64,000 nucleotides of DNA from Cyanodermella asteris (lineage: Eukaryota; Ascomycota; Lecanoromycetes; Ostropales; Stictidaceae). The stretch lies in NCBI GenBank assembly GCA_900618795.1, contig UYJD01000013.1:780537-844536 (forward strand). Reading direction: 5' to 3'. Shown in pieces: positions 1-11,904 of the stretch; position 1 is the stretch's first letter, and each line of letters opens with the position of its first letter. Below the pieces are notes generated by a model. That model worked only from the letters and a program-made list of their open reading frames with translations, searched no databases and was not told the origin of the DNA. The position numbers and the translations under genes were made by a program.

Positions 1-760
1 AGCTGGACAAAACGGGGCGGATAAGGTCGAGATAAGGCTTGAAGTTGATGTTGAGTGCCAGCAAGTGTGGGAGCTTCTCGAGCAGTTGCGTCCAATCGGC
101 CTCCTCGCCAGCCAGGTTCATCATCGGCCCAGTGCCACATCCGCGACGTGGATGCGAGAATGCGCTTGGGCCGGCGCTTAGGAAGACAAGAGGCGCCACG
201 ATCTGATCCGCAATCTTTGTGGTGGTGAATTTCGGCTGGATAAGGTTCCGAGTAAAGCTATCGGTAATGTGGTTGTGAATGGCACAGAGAAGCGTCTCTT
301 GCGTAAGGCAGTCGGATGCTTTGCATGAGATTTCTGTACGCCCTTTGACTTCGTGATGAGCCCTCTCATTGATTGAAGCTTTAGATGTACTTGTTGCGAG
401 CTCCCTGACTGGGGCATTTTGCAACATGTATTTGAGCTGAGACAGAATTGCGATCCATATATCGTCTGGTCGCAGAATGAAATGTGTTCCTTCGGCCCAA
501 GCGTTCAAGATGGACTTGACCAGACCGTCGGGATCCCGTGCAGTTTGGCGACCAATCTTTGATTCCAAGAGCAAGCGGCTATCAGACAGTCTTGCGTCTG
601 ATACCACTGCAGCGTCAATTACTGGTCGCGTATACTCCTTCTCGTACGAGGAGATAGTCAAGGGCTGGCCGTGGCTCCTTTTACCTGAGTCGGTGGAGAT
701 GATAGGAATAGCTGCGCTATTCGGCGTGGCAGGAACGTGTGGTGACGGTGCAATATACAT
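1..760 (-). CDS. DUF4419 family protein, N-terminal part (runs off left edge)
   Basis: An uninterrupted minus-strand frame starts at the ATG at 760-758 and stays open for 253 codons to the window edge, so the C-terminus is missing. Residues 85-112 hold a motif typical of DUF4419 proteins (an Ala-Trp pair, a Thr-His pair, then LRPDDIW at 96-102 followed by a hydrophobic helix). A second block at about 205-235 (MMNLAGEEADW, then LLEKL) matches the family's second conserved region. DUF4419 is widespread in fungi and other eukaryotes and has no established biochemical role. I see no signal peptide or membrane segment. The open frame over 760 nt without a stop, together with the two family blocks, makes this a real gene and not a shadow. 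It is transcribed away from the gene-poor stretch to its right. Confidence 0.82.
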   Translation of the reverse strand, partial: MYIAPSPHVPATPNSAAIPIISTDSGKRSHGQPLTISSYEKEYTRPVIDAAVVSDARLSDSRLLLESKIGRQTARDPDGLVKSILNAWAEGTHFILRPDDIWIAILSQLKYMLQNAPVRELATSTSKASINERAHHEVKGRTEISCKASDCLTQETLLCAIHNHITDSFTRNLIQPKFTTTKIADQIVAPLVFLSAGPSAFSHPRRGCGTGPMMNLAGEEADWTQLLEKLPHLLALNINFKPYLDLIRPVLSS

Positions 761-3700
761 TCTTGCAGGTCAGGAAGTGCTGTGTTACGGTGTCTTGCGA
801 TGTCGTTCTATCAAAGCTCAACTTTTGAGGTCGGTGTAGTTTTTTGCTTTGTTGGCTCGTCAGATCAATGCCCGCCTGCCCGTCTATAAGTGCTTACAGG
901 GAGGCAGTCGAATTCACAATTCGCTGTACACTGTGTCGGAGCCGTTGGTAGGAGTGAAGCTGTTGGCGAGGACCACCGGATCGTGCCAGCTGGTTGTCTC
1001 GACTGGGCGGAAGCCAGCCTTCGCTCGACCACATCGAATCAAAATACCGGAATGTGCAAAGTTATCTGGCAACATCTTCAGAAGTACGGCCTGGTCTGTC
1101 GTTACTAGGAAGCGAGCAAAAGTGCAGGCAGTAAGCTCCGCGAGTAGTGTAATGGGAGTAGAACCTCGAATTGTTTTCACCTTCATCAATATTGCTCAGA
1201 AATGTGCTTCAAGCAATAAGTTGGGTTTGCTGATCTAGATGAGAGCGCACTGCTGTCATCCAGAGTAACAGTCAATTCTCTCCACGGTGAAAGCATCCCA
1301 ATGATGCGTACAAATAGCACTCACAATTGCTACATTCGGAGCACTTGGTTTCTGTCGACGCGTTTGAACCGAAATAATGTCACTGGGAGTGGCATGATAC
1401 CTCAAAATAGTTCAAGTCGGTAGGGAAAAGTCGCAAGTACACGCAGTATTCCGAAGTCTCAATCAGCCAAAGAATATTGTAACGGCACGAGTCGAATTTA
1501 CCGCCGGGTGCTTCTCTAGCACAGACCATGCGACGCATTCCAACTCTGGACAACTCAACGTGTTTGATAAAATATGGATTCTTGTCGCTAAAAGAAAGGA
1601 GTCGCCGGTCGCTCCTTCTTGATTCATCACAAGCTGCTTGAGGCAGTCAGGGCTCGCTCCGCTGTCCCTCTCACTGCGCATACACCTCATCATCTGTACG
1701 CAATTTGCTTTCCATAGCGATTAAATTTGCTGCATATGACTGGAAAAACACAAACACGCTCTAAAAACAACATGGAAAGGCCTGGGATGTCGTTGAGCCA
1801 AGCTACAGTGTAGGCCAGCATTCGCCTGACAGAGCTCTGCCAAAACCGACACAATAGATCTGTATCCTCTCCACTTGTCCACATCAGACACATTTCGCAA
1901 CAGTCCAACCAACGAATAACAGGAGAAATTTCCTGCCCGATATTCTGCCAGTGCCGGATCCGAACGCTGCCGATGCTACGGTCAATGGACGGGCTCGAGG
2001 AGACGGCATGTTTCCATGAAAGAAAGACACAGACATACCAACGCTGATTGCGATTCCAGCTTCCCTGTCTTCCAGGTCGCTCAGTCTCGACGAGACAAGT
2101 TGAGCTCAATGGTTTGGACGAGCGAGTTGCCCTCCGGTCCTGCGGCCTATTTCTACGATACTTACGGCAGAATGCATACCTTGGCAAGAGCTGAAGGACC
2201 TGCACTTATTACACTCCCAGCCCGGAATGTTTTTGCGTTACTCCTCGAAGGATTTGACAGCCATCGCCTTTCCCCCGCAAGCAAGAACCCGCAGCAGCTG
2301 AGAGCGGAGATAGCAAAGCTGCCACTGCAGTGACGAGCCAGCGATCACGCTCATGAAGAGTCGAAAAGGCGCTGCGTTGCTAAAGCGCGATGACAGAGCC
2401 TGCTCATATAAGCGCTGGGTCGAACGTGCACCACAACGCGGGCTGGTCAGATACTGCAGGTACTGGGTGGAGTTTGATTAACACAATCTCACTGGCCTTC
2501 AGATGCCCACAAGCGTCGCTATCCCACCTTCCCTTTCGTGGAGGTGAGAAGCCAAATGTTCTTTTGGGTCAGAAGTAGCTTTGTTCTATTGCAGGCACTG
2601 CTGTGACACGGGTCCGGCTCTGGAGTGCGAGAACCAAAAGCCAGTGGGCATGACGTGTGATCGGCGAGCTAAAGAAGCTCGGAACAGCCGCGGGCTCCTG
2701 TCAGATCTGGGCCAGGCCTCAACGGTAACGAGATCTGGACATGCCGACTGATCTTGGTACGGGCAGTCGAACGAGTTCCCACGATCCGCCACTGAGCGGC
2801 CAGCGAAGATCCCGATGCACGATCCACCCTAGACCAGGCCTACCCTACTGTGCTGTATGAGTTCGGGACTAATGCAACATGCGAACCGAAATCTCCAAAC
2901 GACTATCACCTTTTGCCGCAGACTTCAAACAAGGGTCCTGCTTCGAGGCGAAAAAAAAGCCCAGAAGAGCTTTTCGGTCGCTGATTATGATTGCATTGTT
3001 GGATGCTCGGGAGACGCACGTTATTCGATCAAGACCAACTAAGCAAGTCGATCGCATAGAATGCTTCACAAGAAGCCTGCGAGCAGTTCATGAACAGCTC
3101 GCAAAGGAGGCAATGCTGCTTTTACACAGTTATCGGCGAAATTTGTGACCCCCGGACGGCGGACAAGTGTGCTGATGGGAGGGCTTGGCCAACCCCTGCC
3201 AGAATTGCTAAGCGAAGTTGCTGTTGGCCAATTGACCCCGATCTGACATGGGCTCCACGGTGGTTGTTCCGGTACGCGATACCTTGATCCCGGCGCATCG
3301 AGGGCGTCAAGCATCGTCGCGCGCCAAAGTGCTCCGATCTTAGAGCGTGCGCCACGGAAAGCTCACCATCAAGCTGTCGACCTTTGCATCGAAGCTCGTG
3401 CTTGCGAAACAAGCTGCAGAATGGCTCGGAATCCAACCCCATTCCATGATCGATGGCTCTCAGGCTCGAGCCCCTGGTACCTCTAATGTCATTCGTCTCC
3501 AGCCATCGTTCCGATTGTGCCCCCAACGGCTTCGGCATTCGGCATTTCTTTCCTATGCTTTCCCCTGTCTATGGTGTGCACATATTGCGAGCTCCGTCGT
3601 CCAAGATGGCTGGGCAGCTAGCCTTTCGCATGTGGACAACTGATCTTGAGGCTCGTTTCGACCATCACGTCCGGGCTGCTAGGCCGCGTGGCTTGACGCG

Positions 3701-6243
3701 GACGCTATTTGAGTTACCGTTGCTAGCATTGTTTTCGTTTCAGCGAATCCAGGCCTCTGACGGCACTGTGACAATGCCGAAGGACCGTTCTACAGTACCT
3801 CCATTCAGGAAAGGTTCGTACTGAGGTGATCGGCGGCGCAAGCAGCCAGTCCGGCAGGCCGGAAAGGGTAGGTACACGCTATGCGTTGCACAAGAAGCGA
3901 TGGTTTTGCCTCCTTCCTCTCAGTGCTCACAAAGAACAGCATAGCCTTCAAATAATGTGAGGTTCAATTGTGGCTAACTGGGAGGTCGTGAAGCAATTGG
4001 CGTCACGCCTTGCGCTCCACGACGTCCTTGGTGGCTTTTGTTGGACAGCTCGGACTGCATGCAGCAGTGAACATAGGTGTCCAGTCACGACCAAAATGGC
4101 TTTATCTCATTATTACGATACTGACCTTTTCCATCTGCGGAGTTTCAATCGTCAACCAAGATTCAGCAGCGAACCCAAGATTCCAACCGTGGAAGCTAGA
4201 AGACAGAGGTGCGTCAAAACGATCTTCACCCGTTGCCGCATTATTGCATGGTTTCTCCAGTTGAGGAAACCGCGGTCCAAATGATCTGGCTGAAGCTTCT
4301 CCTGCGTCCTGCACAGTATCGTGGTGTCTCTCCCCACACGATACCCAGTTCTCTGAGCAGACACGGAACGGTGGAACTCTTCAGCTATTCAACGTGCTTG
4401 ACGGGATGACCGAATATCTCTGGATGGCAACTTGTCAATACGATTGTCAATGAATGCATTGGGAACAGACTGTTCGTGGCGTTGACCTGTGCATCAGCGG
4501 AAAAACGCCAGCAAGTATTCCGTAGCATCCTGGCCGGAGCGACACATGGCAGGCACGGCTTGGCAGCGGTTACTCAGGCTAAAGGCATTCGGGGACTAGC
4601 TGCGAAGCTAATCGGAGATCGAGGCTCCCATCGTGGTAAAGGGCCGATCTTGTCTCGAAGGCTACGCTTTGGGCACGTCGCAAAGAGGCGCAACAGGTCC
4701 TGAGTAAGTGTAGCCACGGAGGTACCGGGCCAGGTACAATGGCGGTGACGGCCCCTGCTACGGCCTCTCGCATACGCACACAAATTGCCCTGTCCGCGAC
4801 TGCGGCAGAACAGAGTATAGGGACTTTGTCACCAGCGATTGCGGTTTCCGATTCCCGCCGACACGATAGCACAGGGCCTGGCCGACAGTCTTTTACAAGC
4901 TGACAAAGTCTATCATTGCCACGGCTTTACATCACTTCCCCGCGCGAAGCTTGCATTAAAGAGCAAACTGCATGGCCGAACAGGGCTTTTTCGAAATTTT
5001 GGGCTTGCGACCGGCACGGACGAATGACAAGCAAGTCTTTCTTGTCTGCCACAAAACAGCCATTGCCGCGACGAGACGGACGCACTCCCGGGGTCCCTGG
5101 GTGTGATATTGTGCGAGTCGGCCCGTGCAGCGACACGGCAACGAGCGCTCGAGCGCGGCCACCATCTGCGTCGGCGACGGAGAGTTTGCAAATCAGATAC
5201 GCGAGCACGCTAGGATCGGAGCTAGACTGCTCGTGGTCTAGCTCGTGGTCTAGCAACTGGCCCAGGACGAGGTGGGATGCGCAACGAGGCGGCTGGCGCG
5301 CACCCAGGTGGCATTTCCCTTGCCGTCTCGTCCCTGTGTCTGCCTGCGGCATGTCGCACAGCCTTTTGCCAGCTCTCGCTCGCGCTGCAGGGGTCAGGGG
5401 AGCTAATTTGACGTGGCCGGTGTCGGCTCGAGCTGTCGAGACATGCCTCGAGGCCCACGAGCTCAGTGCAGTGCAGCAGCGAGTGTGGAGGGGCAAGGGG
5501 AGATGCTGTACGGTATGGAGCTGAGTCCGGCGAGATGGTCTGTTCTGTACTGTACTGTACAGTCGCTTCGGCATCTGTACAGCACCAAGCTCAGCATTTC
5601 CGTTCCGTCCAGGCGGCCCCGCTCTCGATCACGGGCATAGCGTGTGCAGCTTGGCTGAGCTCCGACGAGCGCTGCACGCATGCCTGAAGCCCTGATGGAG
5701 GAACATGTTGGCCCAGCTGCCGCTTGAGGAAGGCTCTCTGCTTCTCGCTCGCCGTGTCACACCTTCTCAACGCTACGCACCCTTGCTAGCGTCGATTCAA
5801 CGAGCAGCCGGCCTCCCCACGACACACATCGCCGCATTGCGCCCGCCCAGCTATTTCTCTTGCTCCTATGCCATTCATCTTGCCCGATCCTGTGCCCTGT
5901 CCTGCAGACATCAGACTGCTCTTGACCCTTATCTCCCCAGGCCTCCGGGCGTCTTCGATAAAGTATACCGCCCTCCCGTATCCTTCTCGCGCTATCTTTC
6001 ACCCTTCTTACCACCAATACGTGCGAGTCCATTCGATCCATCCTTATAATCGAGTCCCTGCTTGTAATCCATCTCGCCACTTCTCGTCGCCTTACCCGCG
6101 GCTCTATCTAACAGGACCTACATTCGCACTATCGCCCACCGGTTCAGGAGAAATACTTCAGCCGCCCACGAAGATTTCGTGCGTTTCCTACCATTTTCGA
6201 CTTCTTTGTCCTATACTCCCTCCGGGTGATATCATTCGAGGCC
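761..6243. other. Gene-poor intergenic region (5.5 kb)
   Basis: No reading frame here gave me a recognisable domain or a convincing spliced gene. The frames present are short, overlap on both strands and read as random sequence. A 12-bp tandem duplication (CTCGTGGTCTAG twice) lies at 5230-5253, and a TGTAC-repeat ending in the palindrome CTGTACAG lies around 5546-5563. The last 400 bases are pyrimidine-rich and probably hold the promoter and 5' leader of the gene starting at 6244. Confidence 0.6.
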
Positions 6244-7802
6244 ATGCCTCCAGTGCGGACATTTCCCGCCATCAAGCCGGTCAAGACCGAACGTACACAT
6301 GAAGAGAATCAAGAACGGTAAGAAAGACTTTGACATGCTCTCGGCCGTCTCCTCTTGAAGCTGCGGCTGGTAGCGCCCTTGCGTTCTCGCTGTCATTAGT
6401 TCTGACCTCTGTTAGTGCATATATCGCGGCATCCCGAAGAAGTGATCGGTCTCTAGAGGCCCGAGTCGAATCTGCTCGCCGAGCTTCCGAGATTCACAAA
6501 CGACGAACTGGCCGTGCTCTACGTGTCACGGAGCAAGATGTCATCAATGAAGAGATGTACGAGGAAGAAGACGATGACTTACCCAGCCAGTACAGGCGAC
6601 TCACTGCACATCTTCAGACCGGGTCCCAGGATTTCAACCGCAGACTGGCTGCATATCTCACAAACCACGTCGCCATGCGCAGTGCACTCAACGAGGCCAT
6701 CAACGGCAACTTCAGCTCGCACTACCCCAACGCTCCACAATTCGCACACAACAACACCATGTTCCCTTCGCCCTTGCTCACTCAGGGCTTTGCACCACAG
6801 CAGACAATGCAGAGCCCGACCGCGATGAGCCCGCAAACACCTCATCCTTACAGACACGCCCCGTACCCGATGCCAGGTCAGGCACAGTACAGGCCAAATC
6901 AACAGCAGCAGCGATCGATGTCGATACAGTTACCTCCGCAAGGAATGCAAATGCCAGCCCACCTTAGTCCGATGTCGGCCACGCCCGGTGGGCAAATGTC
7001 ACAGCATCAGCAGCGGCCGTACGCGGACTACCGAAGGTCCAGCGTGCCGAGCACGAAACACACGGGTGAAGCTGAACAGCTACCCTCCCCGCGGTCCGAC
7101 CCATCTCCTCGTATGCTCACTCCAACTGATGACCACGCAATGGCCAGTAAGCCCGGCAGCGCACCTGCGTCAGTCGTCAATGGTCCCGTCGGCCGTATCT
7201 CGTCGTCTCACCCACCCCACACAACTCTCCAGCATCCGCAACCGCAACATCCTCAATCATTCCAGCGTCAAGCCCGTCCCAACTCCATCTCCCTTCCTAA
7301 CAACAACTTTGACGCATTCCATCAGACTCAGTCTGGGAACCAGAACAGGGCGCCATCTAATCCATTGACAATGTCGTTACCTCCGAATGATCAACAGATC
7401 ATCAATCCCACAGCAGTCCTGCCCAGCACCTTTGGTGATGAATTGATGGGCGGCCCCGCCAGCGGCATGTACAGCTTGCCGCACGAGGACTTTGGAGCTT
7501 CAGATCCCGGCAGCATGCTGAAGCCAGGTGCACATTTTCATCCAAACCTTCAAGGCATGAACTCGACTCTGGCCCCGGAGGACATGTGGAAGCAGCAACC
7601 TAGTTTTCCAATGTCTACACTCGGGAGCACATACGAATCAGCGATCACACCTGCCAATTTTGACATGAACAGCCTTTTCGACTTTAATGGTGACGGAAGC
7701 ACAGGCCGATCGGCCGTCGGCACACCACATGCCGGCCTAGCGGATGCTTCGGGATCGTTCTCGGAATTTGTTGATGCCAACTGGAACGATAGTGGCACAT
7801 GA
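6244..7802 (+). CDS. Conserved ascomycete protein, Q/P-rich, function unknown
   Basis: Two exons are predicted: 6244-6317 and 6416-7802, joined across a GTAAGA...TTAG intron, giving 486 residues. Splicing creates the continuous stretch ENQERAYIAASRRSDRSLEA and is preferred over the internal ATG at 6330, which lies inside the intron. Residues 20-110 form a charged, helical, well-conserved-looking head (RRTGRALRVTEQDV, then an acidic EEEDDDLP, then YRRLTAHLQT). The rest is low-complexity, rich in Gln, Pro, Ser and Met, as in transcriptional regulators. No DNA-binding domain is recognisable. I recall similar uncharacterised proteins in other filamentous ascomycetes, but give no function. A nuclear regulatory role is inference from composition only. 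Confidence 0.8.
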
Positions 7803-10800
7803 GCAACGCCAGATAATTGTCAGCCGGCAATATTCAGTCGCAAAACCTTTCGCGCTGTGGCAAAGTGGGATGAGAATCTCCTCTTTTCGCGTCACGGGTA
7901 CCCTTCATTCGTTCTATGCAGCTGGTTTTTGAATCTGCAAAATTGCATCCTGCTTAGCCATACCGAAGGTCAAAATTCAACAGCAGGCTATTTCCACGAA
8001 TGCATCTCCAACAGCCGACCAAGCCTTTCAGCACCACCCGTATTTCCATCCAGGTACTGGTGGGCCGCTTACAGACGGTGACACGATCACGCGGACGAGT
8101 CAAAGCTACAGGCATAGTGTCGCCACGATTTCAAACGTTGGAGAGTGATCAACATGGTGGATGAGACGCTCCACTTTACACGACTGGGCAACTTGAGAGC
8201 TGAGGACAAAATGGTCAAGGAAGTTGGAGTTTCATGACAGGACATTACAGGAGCACACGGATTCGACTCCGAGTCACGACGAGGACCACCCAGGGGGGAA
8301 CTGCATGCTCGATCGATGTTTGACGAATTTATTGAATGTCAGGTTCTGAAAAGTTTGATACCTGACTGTATAATAGTCGCCAAAGCGAATAATAGTCACT
8401 ACGACACCACCGTCTCAGATCACACTGTACCTTTCCATCGAGCGATACTTCATGGTCTTGTCCGCTGCCAAAAACCGGATGATCAACGATTTGCCCACGC
8501 GCTTGGACGTAGGGTGATTGGCACCTTACTACCGGGGCTTGATCCGAGGAGTGGGACCTCCAATTGGTGATTAGCAACCCCGCATGAACTTGAACATCCG
8601 TCAGAGATAGCGTCCCGAATTTTCGGACGGCTGTCCGTGTTGTATCGATCCTGACCAACAGCTGGGCTGCATACCTTGACTACTCCGTGACGCTGATGAA
8701 ACAGATGGTTCAAGCTGTACCTAAAATTGAGACATGTAGCACAGTTCAAGTCTGGGTTGGAGCTAGCCTGGTTTGGTGGGGCACCGAAATATCGCCGGAC
8801 TTATCTGGTTTCAGACCAATCTGGATATGACAGCGGCCGAGATTGGTCCGAAATTCCGGCTTGGATGCATGGTGAGCCACGCCTTGGCCTTTCAAAGCTG
8901 CTTTTTGGGACGGGGAGATGTTAACATTACGGCGATTACCGTGTCATGAAAGCCACAGGTACGGCGCCATGTAAATTGCGGCGTACGTCAGGGAAAGTGC
9001 GATTGTCGGACCTATGATTGGTAAAGGGGCGTCATGTCTGAATTCAGCCCAAATGGCTGCAGGCCCGAGCTGCATGTTTGACAGCTTCCAGAAGGCCTGC
9101 AGAGCTGGCCCCACCGCACCATCCCCATTTGGATGCCATATCTACAGCAAGTGGCCAATCATACCAGCCCACCTCACTTCAGCTAGTGCTCCCACAGCCA
9201 AGAGTGTCTTCAGCCATAGCTGCGCGCTTCCACTGGCAATCTTAACAATGTTACCAATCGATGCGTGAATTGAAGAAATTTGGCCGGCTACTCCGGAGCT
9301 GTGCCGGCCGTATAGCCCCTGAATCGAGACTTATTGACAGGTGTGCCGTGTTCTGTGTCTTCGGGGCCCGAAGGCATTTTATGGGCGCAGATGTAGACGT
9401 GCTGATTGACTACATGCGTTGCTGTGCACTAAAGTAGTAGCGGTATTATCGGGCAGCATGATTCCTGGATCCGAGTTCACCTCGCAGAAAAAATTGTCCT
9501 TTTGACAAACGTCCTAGACCAGACCGCAAGTAGGATGGCTGAGGACAACGAAATTGATACGCCTCCAGATGCCGGATTTGGTCAGCATGTTTTGAACAGT
9601 AGTCCCTGTGGGAAAGCGAAGTCACCGGCTTCGCGGGACGGGCCAGGTATCGATAGGCTTATGGGAATTCCCAGCCACATTAGCGTCAAGCCGATCTGAA
9701 CGAAGACGCGATTTGCCGCAAAGCTGAAACGGGCCAAACTTGGCTACACAACCGAATTGGTAGAGAGAAGCCGGAATTCCGCCTTGCCTTGGTCTCCACA
9801 GGCTCGGATCCTGGTAGTTGCTGTCCGTATACGTGGTCAGCAAAAGCTGATCTGATTACGGCATAAGTGTTTTGGTCGCAGCACAAACCTGGCGCGCCGG
9901 GTCTCAGACAGAGTTGGTTGGCAAGACTCTGTGTCCAAGCTCCGCAAGGGGTGTGCTCGGTAGGGACATGTTCCAGGCCGACCAGCAAACTTGCGGGTGC
10001 CAGCAAAATGATCTGCAGATAAGAGCATTCAACGTAGCTCCAGCAAAGTGCAATACCTACTGCTGAGCAGCAGGGCAAGACATGCGGAGAATATATCTCA
10101 GTGTCCTGGAGTGGGGGAAGTTTCCCTGTCGGGTTTTCTACCAATTTCAGTCGTGTGTATGACGATCAAGTGATCAAAATCCGAATAGAGAGGCCCCTGC
10201 GACGGCTGCACAATATTGTTGAGAGGCTGCGACACGGAAGATGGCCCGTCGTGGCGAACAGGACACTGCATCAGCGAGGACGAGAATGGCCGTCCAGAGG
10301 GTAAGCGCTGCTTTTGTGGCAGTAAAGAATACCTGTAACCCGATCTGATCAGGGCAACCTGACGTCCTTTGCTGGACTGTCTCTGATTGACATACATAGA
10401 GAAGAGAGGAAAAGTCAAGCAGGAACTGAACAAGCAAGAAAGTCGAGGCCACTTGGTAGGACAGATGCAAGCTGTATAGTTGAGTGCAACTGAGTTTCCT
10501 CTTCATCGTGCCTTCTGCACTCGGTAGCAGCAGGCAAGGAAGGCGCCTTGCTCGAACCTGGCCGCGCCTTCCTCGTCATTGTGTCGACGGGCACTTTGAG
10601 CTCTGAACGTATTGAGTTCTGCGCCGCGATGATTCGCAAGATAAGTAACAAGCACAATAACTCCTGGTTCCATAAGTAACAAGTGTCGTCTCCCACTGTC
10701 GGCCGCCTTCTATGGTCTGTGTTTGCAGATCCCGCTCTCCATATGTGCTTTCTCGGGGTTTCGACAGATAGAAACTCACAGGCAAGATGTTTCTCATCTG

Positions 10801-11904
10801 CTCTTCCGGTGTCATTGTCTGCCTCATCGTTCATCAAGCTCTGAAATTTTTCTACATTCTTTTCGTGGGCGCAACGTTTCACATCGGTGCTTAGCCACAG
10901 ATTTTTTTCGTGCCGAATAAGCACACAAAAGCTTCGAATGTCCGCGACTTCCTCGTACATTGATGACTATGTTCGAGGCACCTATCGGGAGCACGCAACA
11001 AATGAGATTGAAAGCCTCCCTGGCGCATCGCACACGTTTCTCGTCCTCTTCTCGCTGAGCTGCAGAGAAGGAAGCGCTGAGCACTTCAGCTCATGGAACA
11101 CAAGGGCGTTTCATGCTATGTTTCCGAATGCCAGGTCTTGGAGCTCGAGGACGACGAGACGCGTCTCTGCTATCGAGCTGAGCACACGGAAAGCGCTTGA
11201 CGTTGTGGACGTTTCTCTGCCGAGGCCGATTAGGCTGTAGAGAGAGCTGGTAACGGCCACATGGCTACTTTTCCCCGGAGGCTCACGGCCCCCATGGAAG
11301 AATGCTCCATGCACTCACTGCTGACGCTGCGGAGCTCCCTGAGGATTTGAGCCGCCACTGGCATGCACTTGTCCAATGTGAGGAGTACGCGCCAGGGACT
11401 GACTGGCGGGACAGGGATGTTGCTGGATGGTGAGCACTGGTCGGCTAATCGCCTTTCTCCGCATCCCGCTCACGCCAAATCAGCCAGAGGCGGCGTGGCA
11501 TGTTCGCGAATTTTGCGCGTGCGACGCTGATCTTGAGCCGAAGAGTCTATGAGATATTTTTTGGCCTCGAGAGTTCCTTGCCAGCACATCGGTCTGAGTC
11601 GACGTCTTTGTCGAGGTGAATCGGTGCCGCATGCGGATCGGCCGCGAGTACGACTTCGCCTGCCTGTGGCTGTGAGCTGCTGAGCAACGCTGACTACTTT
11701 CTGCCACACCAGCAGCCTGTTCACGCCGAATTGTTGCATGGCTGCCTCCGTGCGATTTCGATCTCCTTTTATGCAGCTTGTCGATAGCTTCGGCCTTCCA
11801 CGCCCGTAGAGGTGTTATTGCTGCAAGAGCTCTTCTCGCTTCGCATTCCCTGCTTTGTTTGTTTCGTAACCCAACTAGGATACCCAGGCCGGAACCCCAC
11901 AACA
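7803..11904. other. Gene-poor intergenic region (4.1 kb)
   Basis: I found no domain-bearing frame, tRNA or mobile-element signature. All frames are short and mutually overlapping. The segment from about 11480 to 11904 probably contains the 5' leader of the gene starting at 11905. Confidence 0.55.

Noticed and set aside
4916-5574. Overlapping 202- and 215-codon frames on opposite strands
   Set aside because: Both are Arg/Ser/Ala-rich with no domain, mirror each other over GC-rich sequence, and neither starts in a convincing context.
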